From Herbaspirillum frisingense GSF30 (GTDB lineage: Bacteria > Pseudomonadota > Gammaproteobacteria > Burkholderiales > Burkholderiaceae_D), in the NCBI RefSeq assembly GCF_000300975.2, contig NZ_AEEC02000004.1:62001-126000 (forward strand): DNA of 64,000 bases, written 5' to 3'. Below the pieces are notes generated by a model. That model made no database searches. It worked only from the letters and a program-made list of their open reading frames with translations, and was not told where the DNA came from. The position numbers were made by a program, and so were the translations under genes. This document shows positions 18,385-26,953 of the stretch, one piece after another. How positions within the stretch are numbered: the stretch's first letter is position 1; the number at the start of each line of letters is the position of its first letter.

Positions 18385-20745
18385 TTGCGTAAGCCGTTAT
18401 CGTTCGAGCCGAAAGGGCTGCTGACCAGACTGCTCGCGGGCAGGGGAGTGTCGGCGGGCATGGTGCTGCTTGCCGCCGGCGTGTTGTCGCTGGTGTGGTA
18501 TTTCACCATCATCCGCATCGAGAACGAAAAACAGCTCGCCATCGCCGGCTCCATCGCAGACAGCCGCAACGTTGCCGCCATTGTCTCGGCCAACCTGGAT
18601 GAGGTGCTGGGCAAGACCCTGCTGTACTCGCGCATCGGCCAATCGATGCTCAATGGCGAGCAATCATCGTCGGCCTATTTCAATCCACTGTTCAACGGCG
18701 ATTCAGCCTACCTGCGCGTGGCCATGTTCGATGCGCGTGGTCGGCTGGTCTATTCGTCGTCGCGCCAGAAGAGCGAGCCGGAGCTGAGCCGGCTCATCAA
18801 CGCCGGCTACATGAGTTCGCTCACGGCGTCGTCCGAGCAGAGCGCCATGATCATCAAGCCCCCCATGGACCGCGAGGGCTACAGTTGGCGCGTACCGCTA
18901 TTGATTCCCTTGCAGGATGGCAAGGACGCGCTGCAAGGCTTCTTCGCGGCCATCCTCGATCTGGGCTATTTCCTGAAGACCTACCAGGAAGTGAGCGTGG
19001 ACGGCGCCAGCCGCATCGAGATCATCAACGCAGCTGGCCTGCAACTGGCGGAATTGTCCGGTGGCATCCTCTCCGGTGGATCCAATTATGCCGGCCAGGA
19101 CTACGCCACCTTTCTGCTCACCGGCAAGGGGGATGGCCTGATCCACGCCTTGCGCCCGGGTGACCAGGTGCAGCATGTGGGCGTGCAGCGGCGCCTGGCC
19201 CACTATCCGCTGGCCGTGGTGGTGAGCCGCGATCCGCAGGTATTGCTGGGCAAGCTGTGGCCGGCGCATCGCCAGTATTACCTGCAGGCGATCCTGATTT
19301 CGCTGCTGGTGGTGGCCTTGTCGGGGGGCTTGATCAGCATGGCGCACCGGCGCCGCTATCTCTATGACAAGCTGCTCTACTCGGAGCGGGAGAAGAGCGG
19401 GCTGATCCATCAGCTGGAACAGGAAAAGAGCCGCGCCTACCAGCTTGCCTCGCACGATTACCTGACCGGCATTCCCAATCGTATGCTGTTCTATGAACTG
19501 GCCGCGACCGAATTGTCGCGGGCCCGGCGCAGTCGCAACCTGTATGCGCTGTTCTTCCTCGATCTCGACAAGTTCAAGCTGATCAACGATACCCTGGGCC
19601 ACGCCGTGGGCGACGCGTTGCTCCAGGAGGTGGCGCGGCGGCTGCGTGCAGCCGTGCGCGAATACGATCTGGTGGCGCGCCTGGGGGGAGATGAATTCGT
19701 GGTGCTGGTCTCGGAAATCCGCAATGAGGAAATCGTGGCCGAGATCGCCGACAAGCTGGTCGACACCCTGCGTACACCCTACCTCGACCTGCTGGGCTGC
19801 GATGTCGAGACGGCACCCAGCATCGGCATCGCGCTCTATCCGCGCGATGGGCAGAGTATCGAGGCGCTGATGACCAACGCCGATTCGGCCATGTACACCG
19901 CCAAGAGCGCCGGTAGCGGCCTGTATCGTTTCTACGATGCCTCGCTCAATGCCATCGCCGTGCGCGGGCTGGAACTGCTGGGACGCTTCCGCCAGGCGCT
20001 TCGGGATAACGAGTTTTGCCTGCACTACCAGCCCAAGGTGGCGCTGCAGGATTATCGGGTGGTCGGCATGGAAGCCCTGATCCGCTGGCAACATCCGGAG
20101 CATGGCCTGATCTATCCTGGCGAATTCATCGGCCTGGCCGAGACCCACGATCTGGTGCAGCCGCTGGGCCACTGGATCATCGAGGCAGTGTGCCGGCAAC
20201 TGGCGCAATGGCGCGCCGATGGTCTGCCGTTGATGCCGGTGGCGATCAATGTCTCGGCCAAGCAGTTGAATGACGAGCGCCTGATCGAGACCTTCCGCGA
20301 CGCCTTGCGCCGCCACGGCCTGAGTGCCGAACTGCTGGAGATCGAGGTGACCGAGAGTTGCTTCATTACCGACTTGGAGCAGGCGCGCCAGACCCTGGAA
20401 AAACTGCGTGATGAGGGCTTGAAGATCTACCTGGACGACTATGGCACCGGCTACTCCAGCCTCAGCCACATCAAGGCGCTGCCTGTGTATGCGCTGAAGA
20501 TCGATCGCTCCTTCGTGCGCGACATCCGCAATGACAACAGCGACGGCATGATCGTGGCCTCCACCGTGACGCTGGCGCGTAACCTGGGCCTGAAGGTGGT
20601 AGCTGAAGGCGTGGAAACCAAGGAGCAGCTGATGCACCTGAAACTGATGGGTTGCGATGAGGTGCAGGGCTTTTACCTGCAACGTCCGGTGTCGGCGGCG
20701 CAACTGGCGCCGCTCTTGCAGAAAGGCAGGTTTGAGGTCACATGA
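18385..20745 (+). CDS. Membrane GGDEF-EAL protein (cyclic-di-GMP turnover)
   Basis: A 786-residue inner-membrane protein: membrane segment at about 25-45, periplasmic sensor region to about 295, second membrane segment near 300-320, short coiled coil, GGDEF domain (GGDEF at 434-438, intact) and EAL domain (EAL at 563-565). The EAL domain retains the metal and catalytic residues in INVSAKQL, EVTES, LDDYGTGYSSL, KIDRSF and AEGVET, so both synthesis and hydrolysis are possible. The only in-phase start near the N-terminus is TTG 18385, after GGGTGGGGA. Its stop overlaps the next gene by four bases, so the periplasmic binding protein downstream is probably its sensory partner. Confidence 0.93.
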   Translation: MRKPLSFEPKGLLTRLLAGRGVSAGMVLLAAGVLSLVWYFTIIRIENEKQLAIAGSIADSRNVAAIVSANLDEVLGKTLLYSRIGQSMLNGEQSSSAYFNPLFNGDSAYLRVAMFDARGRLVYSSSRQKSEPELSRLINAGYMSSLTASSEQSAMIIKPPMDREGYSWRVPLLIPLQDGKDALQGFFAAILDLGYFLKTYQEVSVDGASRIEIINAAGLQLAELSGGILSGGSNYAGQDYATFLLTGKGDGLIHALRPGDQVQHVGVQRRLAHYPLAVVVSRDPQVLLGKLWPAHRQYYLQAILISLLVVALSGGLISMAHRRRYLYDKLLYSEREKSGLIHQLEQEKSRAYQLASHDYLTGIPNRMLFYELAATELSRARRSRNLYALFFLDLDKFKLINDTLGHAVGDALLQEVARRLRAAVREYDLVARLGGDEFVVLVSEIRNEEIVAEIADKLVDTLRTPYLDLLGCDVETAPSIGIALYPRDGQSIEALMTNADSAMYTAKSAGSGLYRFYDASLNAIAVRGLELLGRFRQALRDNEFCLHYQPKVALQDYRVVGMEALIRWQHPEHGLIYPGEFIGLAETHDLVQPLGHWIIEAVCRQLAQWRADGLPLMPVAINVSAKQLNDERLIETFRDALRRHGLSAELLEIEVTESCFITDLEQARQTLEKLRDEGLKIYLDDYGTGYSSLSHIKALPVYALKIDRSFVRDIRNDNSDGMIVASTVTLARNLGLKVVAEGVETKEQLMHLKLMGCDEVQGFYLQRPVSAAQLAPLLQKGRFEVT

Positions 20746-21662
20746 AGACGCACTTCTCTGGTCTGCCGACAGCTCGGCCGATGCGCATCGTGGGCGCCAC
20801 GCTGACGCTACTTTTTACGCTCGCCGCGACGCCTGCGCTGGTCGTGGCCAAGGGTGCTTGCGAGCGGCCGCAGCGCTTGCGTTTTTCCTTCGTGCCGCAG
20901 GGGCGGGACAGCGAGCAGCAGACTGCGCTCAATCCTCTGATCGATGAATTGCGGGAGCAGTTGAAGATGCCGGTCGATGTGGTGATCCCCACTTCCTACG
21001 GTGGCGTGATCGAAGGTCTGATCGCAGGCGCGGTCGATGTGGCGCGGCTGGGGCCGGCCTCGTACGTGACCGCCCACAAGGGGGACCCGCAGATCACGCC
21101 ATTTGCGTCGATGGAACAGATGGAACCCAATTTCGCCGTGCAGCGCGGTGTGTCGTCGGTGTATTACTCGTTGCTGGTGACGCGCTCGCAGGGGCCGTAT
21201 GACAGCGTGGCCTCGTTGGCCGGGAAGGTGCTGGCGCTGGCCGATCCCGACAGCACCTCGGGCGCGCTGGTTCCGCGTCACCTTTTTGCGCGTCAGTACA
21301 AGCTGCAGCTGGACAGGTATTTTTCCCGCGTTGGTTATGCGGGAAATCATGAGCAATCGGTGATGGCGGTACTGAACCACCATGCCGATGCGGCTTTCGT
21401 GGCCAGCACCAATCTCTCCCGGATGATCAGCGACGGCAAGCTCAGGAAGAGTGACCTGCGCGTGTTATGGCGCTCGGCCCCGATTCCCTTCGACCCATTC
21501 GTCTATCGTGGGCAGCTGTGCGCCGACATCCGCAACAAGATTCGCGCGGTATTCCTGGACAAGAACTCGCTACGGGTCAAGCTCACGCTGGATAGCTTGC
21601 GGGCTACCCATTTCGTGCCCGTGCACGACGCCGACTACCACATCATCCGCGAATTGCCGTGA
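20742..21662 (+). CDS. PhnD-like periplasmic binding protein paired with GGDEF-EAL
   Basis: A 306-residue protein of the phosphate/phosphonate-binding PhnD family: signal peptide to about residue 36, the SFVPQGRD start of the mature fold, and the segments IAGAVDVARLGPASYV and ALADPDSTSGALVPRHLF characteristic of the family. No ABC permease or ATPase genes are near. It starts inside the stop of the GGDEF-EAL gene (ATGA). Inference: a soluble sensor that presents a ligand to the periplasmic domain of the neighbouring cyclic-di-GMP enzyme, not part of an importer. The ligand is unknown. Confidence 0.85.
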   Translation: MKTHFSGLPTARPMRIVGATLTLLFTLAATPALVVAKGACERPQRLRFSFVPQGRDSEQQTALNPLIDELREQLKMPVDVVIPTSYGGVIEGLIAGAVDVARLGPASYVTAHKGDPQITPFASMEQMEPNFAVQRGVSSVYYSLLVTRSQGPYDSVASLAGKVLALADPDSTSGALVPRHLFARQYKLQLDRYFSRVGYAGNHEQSVMAVLNHHADAAFVASTNLSRMISDGKLRKSDLRVLWRSAPIPFDPFVYRGQLCADIRNKIRAVFLDKNSLRVKLTLDSLRATHFVPVHDADYHIIRELP

Positions 21663-21669
21663 GGACGAC

Positions 21670-22155
21670 TTACTCGGCCAGGAGCGCTTCGATATCGGAG
21701 ACGATTTCCTCCGGACGCGTTTGTGGTGCATAGCGCTTGAAGACGCTGCCGTCGCGGCGCACCAGGAACTTGGTGAAATTCCACTTGATGGCCTTGCTAC
21801 CCAGGAGACCGGGTGCTTCCTTCTTGAGATACTGGAACAGAGGATCGGCTTGCTCGCCATTGACATCGATCTTGGCGAACAACGGGAAGCTGACGCCGTA
21901 GTTCTTTTCGCAGAAGGCGCCGATTTCATCTGCATTGCCTGGCTCCTGGGCGCCGAACTGGTTGCAGGGGAAGGCCATCACTTCCAGACCACGCGCATGG
22001 AACTGGCGGTGGATCGCTTCCAGACCGTTGTATTGCGGTGTGAAACCGCATTTGCTGGCGGTATTGACGATGAGCAGCACCTTGCCGCGCAGTTGCTCCA
22101 GCGGGAAGGTGGTCTGGTCTGCCAGCCGGGGCTGGAAATCGTAGAGAGTGGTCAT
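21670..22155 (-). CDS. Glutathione peroxidase family protein
   Basis: A 161-residue thiol peroxidase of the glutathione peroxidase fold, reducing hydroperoxides. The peroxidatic cysteine is in NTASKCGFTPQY, the glutamine in PCNQFGAQEPG and the tryptophan in KWNFTKFL, completing the Cys-Gln-Trp triad. An extra cysteine (GAFCEKNYGV) is at the position used as resolving cysteine by thioredoxin-dependent members. It is convergent with the PhnD-like gene, with only seven bases between stops. Confidence 0.92.
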   Translation of the reverse strand: MTTLYDFQPRLADQTTFPLEQLRGKVLLIVNTASKCGFTPQYNGLEAIHRQFHARGLEVMAFPCNQFGAQEPGNADEIGAFCEKNYGVSFPLFAKIDVNGEQADPLFQYLKKEAPGLLGSKAIKWNFTKFLVRRDGSVFKRYAPQTRPEEIVSDIEALLAE

Positions 22156-22227
22156 GTGCTGGTCCTTTGGATTTCCCGTGATTTTGTCGCCGCCATTCTA
22201 AACCGCCGGGTCGCTGGCTGCATGGGC

Positions 22228-23250
22228 CTATGGCATATGCTCCCGCGCCGTGCGCTCGCTGATACGGCCCTGCTGGAGCAGCTGGGCCAGGCTGGCCTGC
22301 AGCGTCTGCATCCCGTGCGCCGCGCCGGACTGCATTGCCGAGAGCAGTTGCGCGCTGCGTCCCTCGCGGATCAGGTTGCGCACGGCCGGGATCGCCACCA
22401 GCAGTTCGTGGGCCGCTACCCGGCCATTGCCGTCGGTGGTGGGGAGCAGGGTCTGCGCGATCACGCCCTGCAGCGATTCTGCCAGCATGCCGCGGACGGC
22501 TTCCTGTTCGACGGCCGGGAAGGCATCGATCATGCGATCCATGGTCCGCGCCGCCGAGGCGGTGTGCAGCGTCCCCAGCACCAGATGACCAGTCTCGGCG
22601 GCACACAGGGCCAGGCGGATGGTGTCGGCATCACGCAGTTCGCCAACCAGCAGCACGTCCGGGTCTTCGCGCAGGGCGGCACGCAGTGCCTGCGCGACAT
22701 CAGCGGTATGGGTGCCGATTTCGCGCTGGCTGATCAGTGCGCGGCGTGGTTCATGCACGAATTCGATGGGGTCCTCGATGGTCAGGATGTGGACCGCGCG
22801 CTCTTCGTTGATGTGACGGAGCATGGCGGCCAGCGTCGTGCTCTTGCCGGCCCCGGTGGCGCCCGTCACCAGCACCAGGCCATGTGGACGCAGCGCCAGT
22901 TCGGCGCACAGCGGGGGCGCGGCCAGGGAAGCCAGGGCAGGGGGCTCGCGCCCGAGATGGCGGATGGCAGCGGCCGGGCCGCGTTGCTGGTGGAAGGCGT
23001 GGACGCGGAAACGTCCCAATGTCGGCAGATCGAGGGCAAAGTCGCATTCGCCGCCATCGGTATAGCGCTGCTGGCAGGGCGGCGGCATCCACTCCAGCAG
23101 CAACTGCCGCAGCCGGGCAGTATCGATGGGCTGGAGGTTGATGCGACGGATGGCGCCATGGACCCGCAGCGCTGGGGGCAGGCCTGCGCAAAGATGCAGG
23201 TCAGAGGCCTGATTTCTGACGGCAAATGCCAGTAGGGTGGCAATGTCCAT
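22228..23250 (-). CDS. pilT: PilT-like type IV pilus retraction ATPase
   Basis: A 340-residue hexameric secretion-type ATPase that would drive pilus retraction and twitching. Walker A is GATGAGKST, followed by the Asp box (TIEDPIEFVH), a Walker B region (DPDVLLVGELRD) and the His box (GHLVLGTLHT); the C-terminal AIPAVRNLIREG matches the PilT AIRNLIRE motif. It is divergent from yggS, an arrangement also seen for the E. coli homologue yggR. PilU is the alternative identity. No other pilus genes are in the window. Confidence 0.88.
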   Translation of the reverse strand: MDIATLLAFAVRNQASDLHLCAGLPPALRVHGAIRRINLQPIDTARLRQLLLEWMPPPCQQRYTDGGECDFALDLPTLGRFRVHAFHQQRGPAAAIRHLGREPPALASLAAPPLCAELALRPHGLVLVTGATGAGKSTTLAAMLRHINEERAVHILTIEDPIEFVHEPRRALISQREIGTHTADVAQALRAALREDPDVLLVGELRDADTIRLALCAAETGHLVLGTLHTASAARTMDRMIDAFPAVEQEAVRGMLAESLQGVIAQTLLPTTDGNGRVAAHELLVAIPAVRNLIREGRSAQLLSAMQSGAAHGMQTLQASLAQLLQQGRISERTAREHMP

Positions 23251-23323
23251 TTATAATTCCGGCAAGGATCACACTATCAATCTGTTTATTTCCCCGCAGG
23301 CTCGCCCCTTCCGGCCCCGGATT

Positions 23324-24025
23324 ATGTCGTCAATCGCTCAACACTTGCAACAGGTGCAACAACAGATCGCCCGCGCCGTCGAAAAAGCGGGACGTGACCC
23401 GGCATCGGTACGATTGCTGGCCGTCTCCAAGACCTTCGGCCCGGAGGCCGTGCTGGAAGCGGTGCAGGCCGGGCAACGGGCCTTCGGCGAAAACTATTTG
23501 CAGGAAGCGCTGGACAAGATGGCCGCCATGCCGGCCCTGGCGCCCGGTGTGGTGCTGGAGTGGCACTTCATCGGCCCTATCCAGAGCAACAAGACGCGGC
23601 CCATCGCCGAGCACTTCGACTGGGTGCATTCGGTGGACCGCCTGAAGATCGCCCAGCGCCTGTCCGAACAGCGGCCTGCGGAACTGCCGCCGCTGGACAT
23701 CTGTCTGCAGGTCAATATCAGCGGTGAAGAAAGCAAGAGTGGCCTGACGCCGCAGGAGCTGCCCGCAGTCGCGGTGGAGGTGGCGCGCTTGCCCGGCTTG
23801 CGCCTGCGCGGCCTGATGGCGATCCCGGCACCGAGCGAGGACGAATCCGCGCAGCGGGCTGCCTTCGCCGCCGTGCGCCGGCTGTTCGAGCAGTTGCGCG
23901 CCGACGGTCTGGCGCTGGACACGCTGTCCATGGGCATGTCGGCCGATCTCGACGCTGCCGTGGCCGAAGGGGCCAGCATCGTGCGCATCGGCAGCGCCAT
24001 TTTCGGGGCCCGGCATTACGCATGA
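23324..24025 (+). CDS. yggS: PLP homeostasis protein YggS
   Basis: A 233-residue single-domain PLP-binding protein of the YggS/PROSC family, which buffers pyridoxal phosphate and affects amino acid pools. The PLP lysine lies in LLAVSKTFG; other signatures are FGENYLQEA, WHFIGPIQSNKTRPI, NISGEESKSG and the phosphate-binding SMGMSADLDAAV and RIGSAIFG. I chose ATG 23324 over the longer frame because the conserved N-terminal helix starts there. It is followed by proC, an old and widely conserved pairing. Confidence 0.95.
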   Translation: MSSIAQHLQQVQQQIARAVEKAGRDPASVRLLAVSKTFGPEAVLEAVQAGQRAFGENYLQEALDKMAAMPALAPGVVLEWHFIGPIQSNKTRPIAEHFDWVHSVDRLKIAQRLSEQRPAELPPLDICLQVNISGEESKSGLTPQELPAVAVEVARLPGLRLRGLMAIPAPSEDESAQRAAFAAVRRLFEQLRADGLALDTLSMGMSADLDAAVAEGASIVRIGSAIFGARHYA

Positions 24026-24098
24026 GCGGGCCGGACCAGCACAATATCCATTCCGGCGATACACCGGATACACCATCTACGAGACACAAGGAGCGGAA

Positions 24099-24911
24099 GT
24101 GAAGATAGCGTTTATCGGCGGCGGCAATATGGCAGCGGCCTTGATCGGCGGACTGGTCGGCAAGGTCGCGGCGGCAGAAGACATCCACGTGGTCGACCTC
24201 AATGCCGATGCGCTCAAGTCGCTGGCGGACAAGTTCGGCGTCTCCACCGCGCAGGCCATCGATGGCGCCATCACCGGCGTGGACGTGGTGGTGCTGGCAG
24301 TCAAGCCGCAGCAGATGCGTGAGGTGGTCGCCACACTCAAGCCCTTCATCGGTGCGCAACTGATTGTCTCGATTGCCGCCGGCATCCGCATTGTCGACAT
24401 GGAGCGCTGGCTGGATGGTCATCAGGCCATCGTGCGCGCCATGCCCAATACCCCGGCGCTGATCGGCCAGGGCATCTCCGGTGTGGTGCCGCATGCGCAG
24501 GTTTCCACGCTGCAGCGCGCACAGGCCGATTCCATCCTCAAGGCGGTGGGAGAGACCTTGTGGCTGGGCAGTGAAGAGCAGCTCGATGCCGTCACCGCCG
24601 TGTCGGGCAGCGGCCCCGCCTATGTGTTCTACTTCCTTGAAGCGATGGAGCAGGCCGCAGCCCAATTGGGCCTGTCGCGTGAAGATGGTCTGCAACTGGC
24701 CAAGGCGACTTTTGCCGGCGCCACCGAACTGGCGCGTCGTTCCGATGAATCGGTGGCGACCCTGCGCGAGCGCGTGACCTCCAAGGGCGGCACCACCTAT
24801 GCGGCGCTGACCAGCCTGGAGCAATCCGGCGTGAAGGGCGCCATCGTCCAGGCCCTGCAGGCGGCGGCCACGCGCAGCAAGGAGCTGGGCGACGAATTCG
24901 GAAAGGCCTGA
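24099..24911 (+). CDS. proC: Pyrroline-5-carboxylate reductase
   Basis: A 270-residue enzyme for the last step of proline synthesis, reducing pyrroline-5-carboxylate with NAD(P)H. The N-terminal dinucleotide motif FIGGGNMAAALIGG, the central AMPNTPALIGQG and the C-terminal SGSGPAYVF and RVTSKGGTTYAAL signatures are complete. The start is GTG 24099, supported by AAGGAG at the right distance. Its TGA shares one base with the ATG of the following lipoprotein gene. Confidence 0.97.
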   Translation: MKIAFIGGGNMAAALIGGLVGKVAAAEDIHVVDLNADALKSLADKFGVSTAQAIDGAITGVDVVVLAVKPQQMREVVATLKPFIGAQLIVSIAAGIRIVDMERWLDGHQAIVRAMPNTPALIGQGISGVVPHAQVSTLQRAQADSILKAVGETLWLGSEEQLDAVTAVSGSGPAYVFYFLEAMEQAAAQLGLSREDGLQLAKATFAGATELARRSDESVATLRERVTSKGGTTYAALTSLEQSGVKGAIVQALQAAATRSKELGDEFGKA

Positions 24912-25648
24912 TGAGACGGGCGGTTTCTTCTGGAGCCCTGCCTGCCCTGCTGGCGGGAGTCTTGCTGCTGGGCGGTTGCGCATCCACGGCCGACAGCGAT
25001 GGCTATTACACCGTCAAGCGCGGCGATACCCTCTACAGCATCGGCCGCGACTTCGACCAGAACCCGGGCAACCTGCGCGCCTGGAACAAGTTGCGTAATC
25101 CGGATGACCTTGAGGTCGGGCAGCGCATCCTGGTGCGCCCACCTGCCGGCGTGGTGGCGCGCACCGGCGCCGGTCAGAGCAGCCGTCCTGCGGCGTCCTC
25201 AAGCCCGACCCGCAAGCCGGCGGCCCGACCGGCCACCAAGCCCGCGACCAAGGACGACGACGATGCCCCGGCCCCGGCCGACGCCAAGCTGGACTGGATG
25301 TGGCCCACCCAGGGAAAATCTGCCCCCAGCGCGGACAGCTACAAAAAGGGCATCGACATCGCCGGCAGCGACGGACAATCAGTGGTGGCTGCGGCCGCAG
25401 GCAAGGTCACCTATGCCGGTCATGGCATCCGTGGCTATGGCAACATGGTGATCATCAAGCACACGCCGCAACTGCTGTCGGTGTATGCCCATAACAAGAG
25501 CATCACCGTCAAGGAAGGCCAGATGGTCACGCGCGGCCAGCAGATCGCTACCATGGGCAACAGCGATACCAACAAGGTGAAGCTGTATTTCGAAATCCGC
25601 CGCAACGGCAAGCCGGTCAACGTGATGGCCTTGCTGCCGGCACGCTGA
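24911..25648 (+). CDS. NlpD-like LysM/LytM lipoprotein with degenerate metal site
   Basis: A 245-residue outer-membrane lipoprotein: lipobox LLLGGC, LysM domain at about 35-78 (YYTVKRGDTLYSIGRDF), a Pro/Ala/Lys linker with a DDDD run, then a LytM (M23) domain. The zinc ligands of active LytM peptidases are replaced: the first His of HxGxD is Lys145 (KKGID, Asp149 kept), and the HxH motif reads KLY in VKLYFEI. Like E. coli NlpD it should therefore bind and activate cell-wall amidases and not cut peptidoglycan. It is coupled to proC, not to rpoS as classical nlpD is. Confidence 0.85.
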   Translation: MRRAVSSGALPALLAGVLLLGGCASTADSDGYYTVKRGDTLYSIGRDFDQNPGNLRAWNKLRNPDDLEVGQRILVRPPAGVVARTGAGQSSRPAASSSPTRKPAARPATKPATKDDDDAPAPADAKLDWMWPTQGKSAPSADSYKKGIDIAGSDGQSVVAAAAGKVTYAGHGIRGYGNMVIIKHTPQLLSVYAHNKSITVKEGQMVTRGQQIATMGNSDTNKVKLYFEIRRNGKPVNVMALLPAR

Positions 25649-25701
25649 CTGGCGCGCTGCACCTCACTAAAGATCAGATTCAGGAAAAATCAGGAACCCC
25701 C

Positions 25702-25929
25702 ATGGCCAAGCTCGAAGACATCGTCAGAAAACAGAAGACCGGTGCGACCTTCGTCATCAGCGCCCAGATGCTGCACATGAGTCCAAGCGAGTTCGATGCC
25801 ATCGCCCAGGCCTGGGACGATGACGGTGGCCCCGGCTTCAACGTGACCGGCGTGCCGTTCCGTGTGGTGGTGGATGGCGAATTCCTCATCAGCCGGGTGA
25901 CGGTGGTGCGAACCACTGCTGAGGTGTAG
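25702..25929 (+). CDS. Small conserved-looking hypothetical protein
   Basis: A 75-residue acidic protein of alternating helix and strand character with no signal peptide or membrane segment. ATG 25702 has CAGGAA at a normal distance and lies 53 bases after the LytM gene, so it may be the last gene of that operon. I do not recognise it. The regular composition and clean ribosome site favour a real gene. Confidence 0.6.
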   Translation: MAKLEDIVRKQKTGATFVISAQMLHMSPSEFDAIAQAWDDDGGPGFNVTGVPFRVVVDGEFLISRVTVVRTTAEV

Positions 25930-26088
25930 GTCTTTTTCTTTCCTCCGGCGGTGCTCTCCCGAGCATTCCCTCAATGGTCGGCCTGGGGCCATTCTTTCTC
26001 GTCTCCTCTCGCTCAGTCTTGCTGAACCGTCATGGCTCGTCATCGTACGAAACATGAAACTGATTTGCGCGAATTTTTCCGATTTTAA

Positions 26089-26098
26089 TGTATATACA
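26089..26098. promoter_or_regulatory. Palindrome TGTATATACA, copy 1
   Basis: This perfect 10-bp palindrome is repeated exactly at 26200-26209, with 111 bp between the copies' starts. It is a candidate operator for autoregulation of the toxin-antitoxin pair downstream. Confidence 0.5.
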
Positions 26099-26132
26099 AA
26101 TAAGATTCGGGGCGTTCAAGTGCCCTGCGGAT

Positions 26133-26161
26133 TGCGCTGATTCATTGGGTTAATGAGCGCA
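26133..26161. repeat. Stem-loop between the two operator copies
   Basis: TGCGCTGATT pairs with AATGAGCGCA (one mismatch) across a 9-base loop. It lies midway between the two TGTATATACA palindromes. No T run follows. Confidence 0.5.
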
Positions 26162-26199
26162 GTGGTGGGGCCGATTGCTTGAAATCCCTCCCTTAATTG

Positions 26200-26209
26200 T
26201 GTATATACA
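26200..26209. promoter_or_regulatory. Palindrome TGTATATACA, copy 2
   Basis: This is an exact copy of the 26089 palindrome. It ends 12 bases before the toxin ATG, so a bound protein would block transcription or translation initiation. Confidence 0.55.
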
Positions 26210-26221
26210 TGTGAGGTGCCG

Positions 26222-26512
26222 ATGGAAGCCCTGTCAGTATCGTCCGGGATACGCGCCAAGTTGGGCAGGAAAGTGCCCCCCGTCGATGAAGACGAGATTG
26301 CGCAATGTTTCGCCAACAAGTGCGGGGTCAATCTGATCGATGACCGCGAAGACAACCAGACCGATCCGCCCACCCTCTGGTTCATCGCGGAAACGGACCG
26401 AGGCCGCCTGCTCAAGATCGTCTATGTGTTCAGGAACGGCATCTGTCATCTCAAGACCGCCTACGATCCCAACCAGCAGGAAATCGCCATCTATGAAAAA
26501 TTCGGCAAATGA
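26222..26512 (+). CDS. Putative BrnT-like toxin of a type II system
   Basis: A 96-residue basic-acidic mixed protein with segments IAQCFANKCG, DDREDNQTDPPTLWFIAETDRGRLLKIVYVF and KTAYDPNQQEIAIYEKF. This pattern (acidic start, WFIAET, RLLK and the final YDP-IYEK) is that of small BrnT-like proteins that are sometimes misannotated as ADP-ribosyl hydrolases. Toxin before antitoxin, as here, is the brnTA order. ATG 26222 has GAGG at six bases; an in-phase GTG at 26216 would add two residues. Toxic activity (RNase in BrnT) is inferred from family and context. Confidence 0.7.
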   Translation: MEALSVSSGIRAKLGRKVPPVDEDEIAQCFANKCGVNLIDDREDNQTDPPTLWFIAETDRGRLLKIVYVFRNGICHLKTAYDPNQQEIAIYEKFGK

Positions 26513-26551
26513 CGCAGGGCCATCGAGGTACTGCGGAAAAGGGAGAAGCGA

Positions 26552-26914
26552 ATGAACGCATCGAAAAAGATCAAGGGAAGCATCGAGAACTGGGAGGGGG
26601 GCTCCCTCGGTCAGGATGCTCGCCACGCAAAGAGGGCACCCCCCGAACTCGAGCGCCAGATCGATGAGGCTCAAGGCATGCAGGCCATTTCCATCCGGCT
26701 GGATCGGGAGCTGATCGAGACTTTCAAGCAGATCGCCCGTATCCATGACATCGGTTACCAGCCCTTGATGCGCGAGGCACTGCGGCGCTTCGCCGATGCG
26801 GAAATCAAGACCATTCTCGCTGCGGTGGCAAATGCCCGCGAAAAGGACGCCCGGCATGGTGCCAAGCACACGGTGGAAGTCGAGTTGGACAGTCTGCAGC
26901 GCCACATTGCGTGA
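26552..26914 (+). CDS. Putative BrnA/CopG-like antitoxin
   Basis: A 120-residue protein whose middle (ISIRLDRELIETFKQIA, then GYQPLMREALRRFAD) matches the ribbon-helix-helix-like C-terminal region of BrnA-type antitoxins. A strongly charged N-terminal tail of about 45 residues, with ENWEGGSLGQDARHAKRA, probably wraps the toxin. The start ATG 26552 follows GGGAGAAG. It lies 39 bases after the toxin gene. The two TGTATATACA palindromes upstream are likely its DNA targets. Confidence 0.7.
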   Translation: MNASKKIKGSIENWEGGSLGQDARHAKRAPPELERQIDEAQGMQAISIRLDRELIETFKQIARIHDIGYQPLMREALRRFADAEIKTILAAVANAREKDARHGAKHTVEVELDSLQRHIA

Positions 26915-26953
26915 ACGCTGCCGAAGCGGTCCGGCCAGTGTAGCCGGCTGGCG

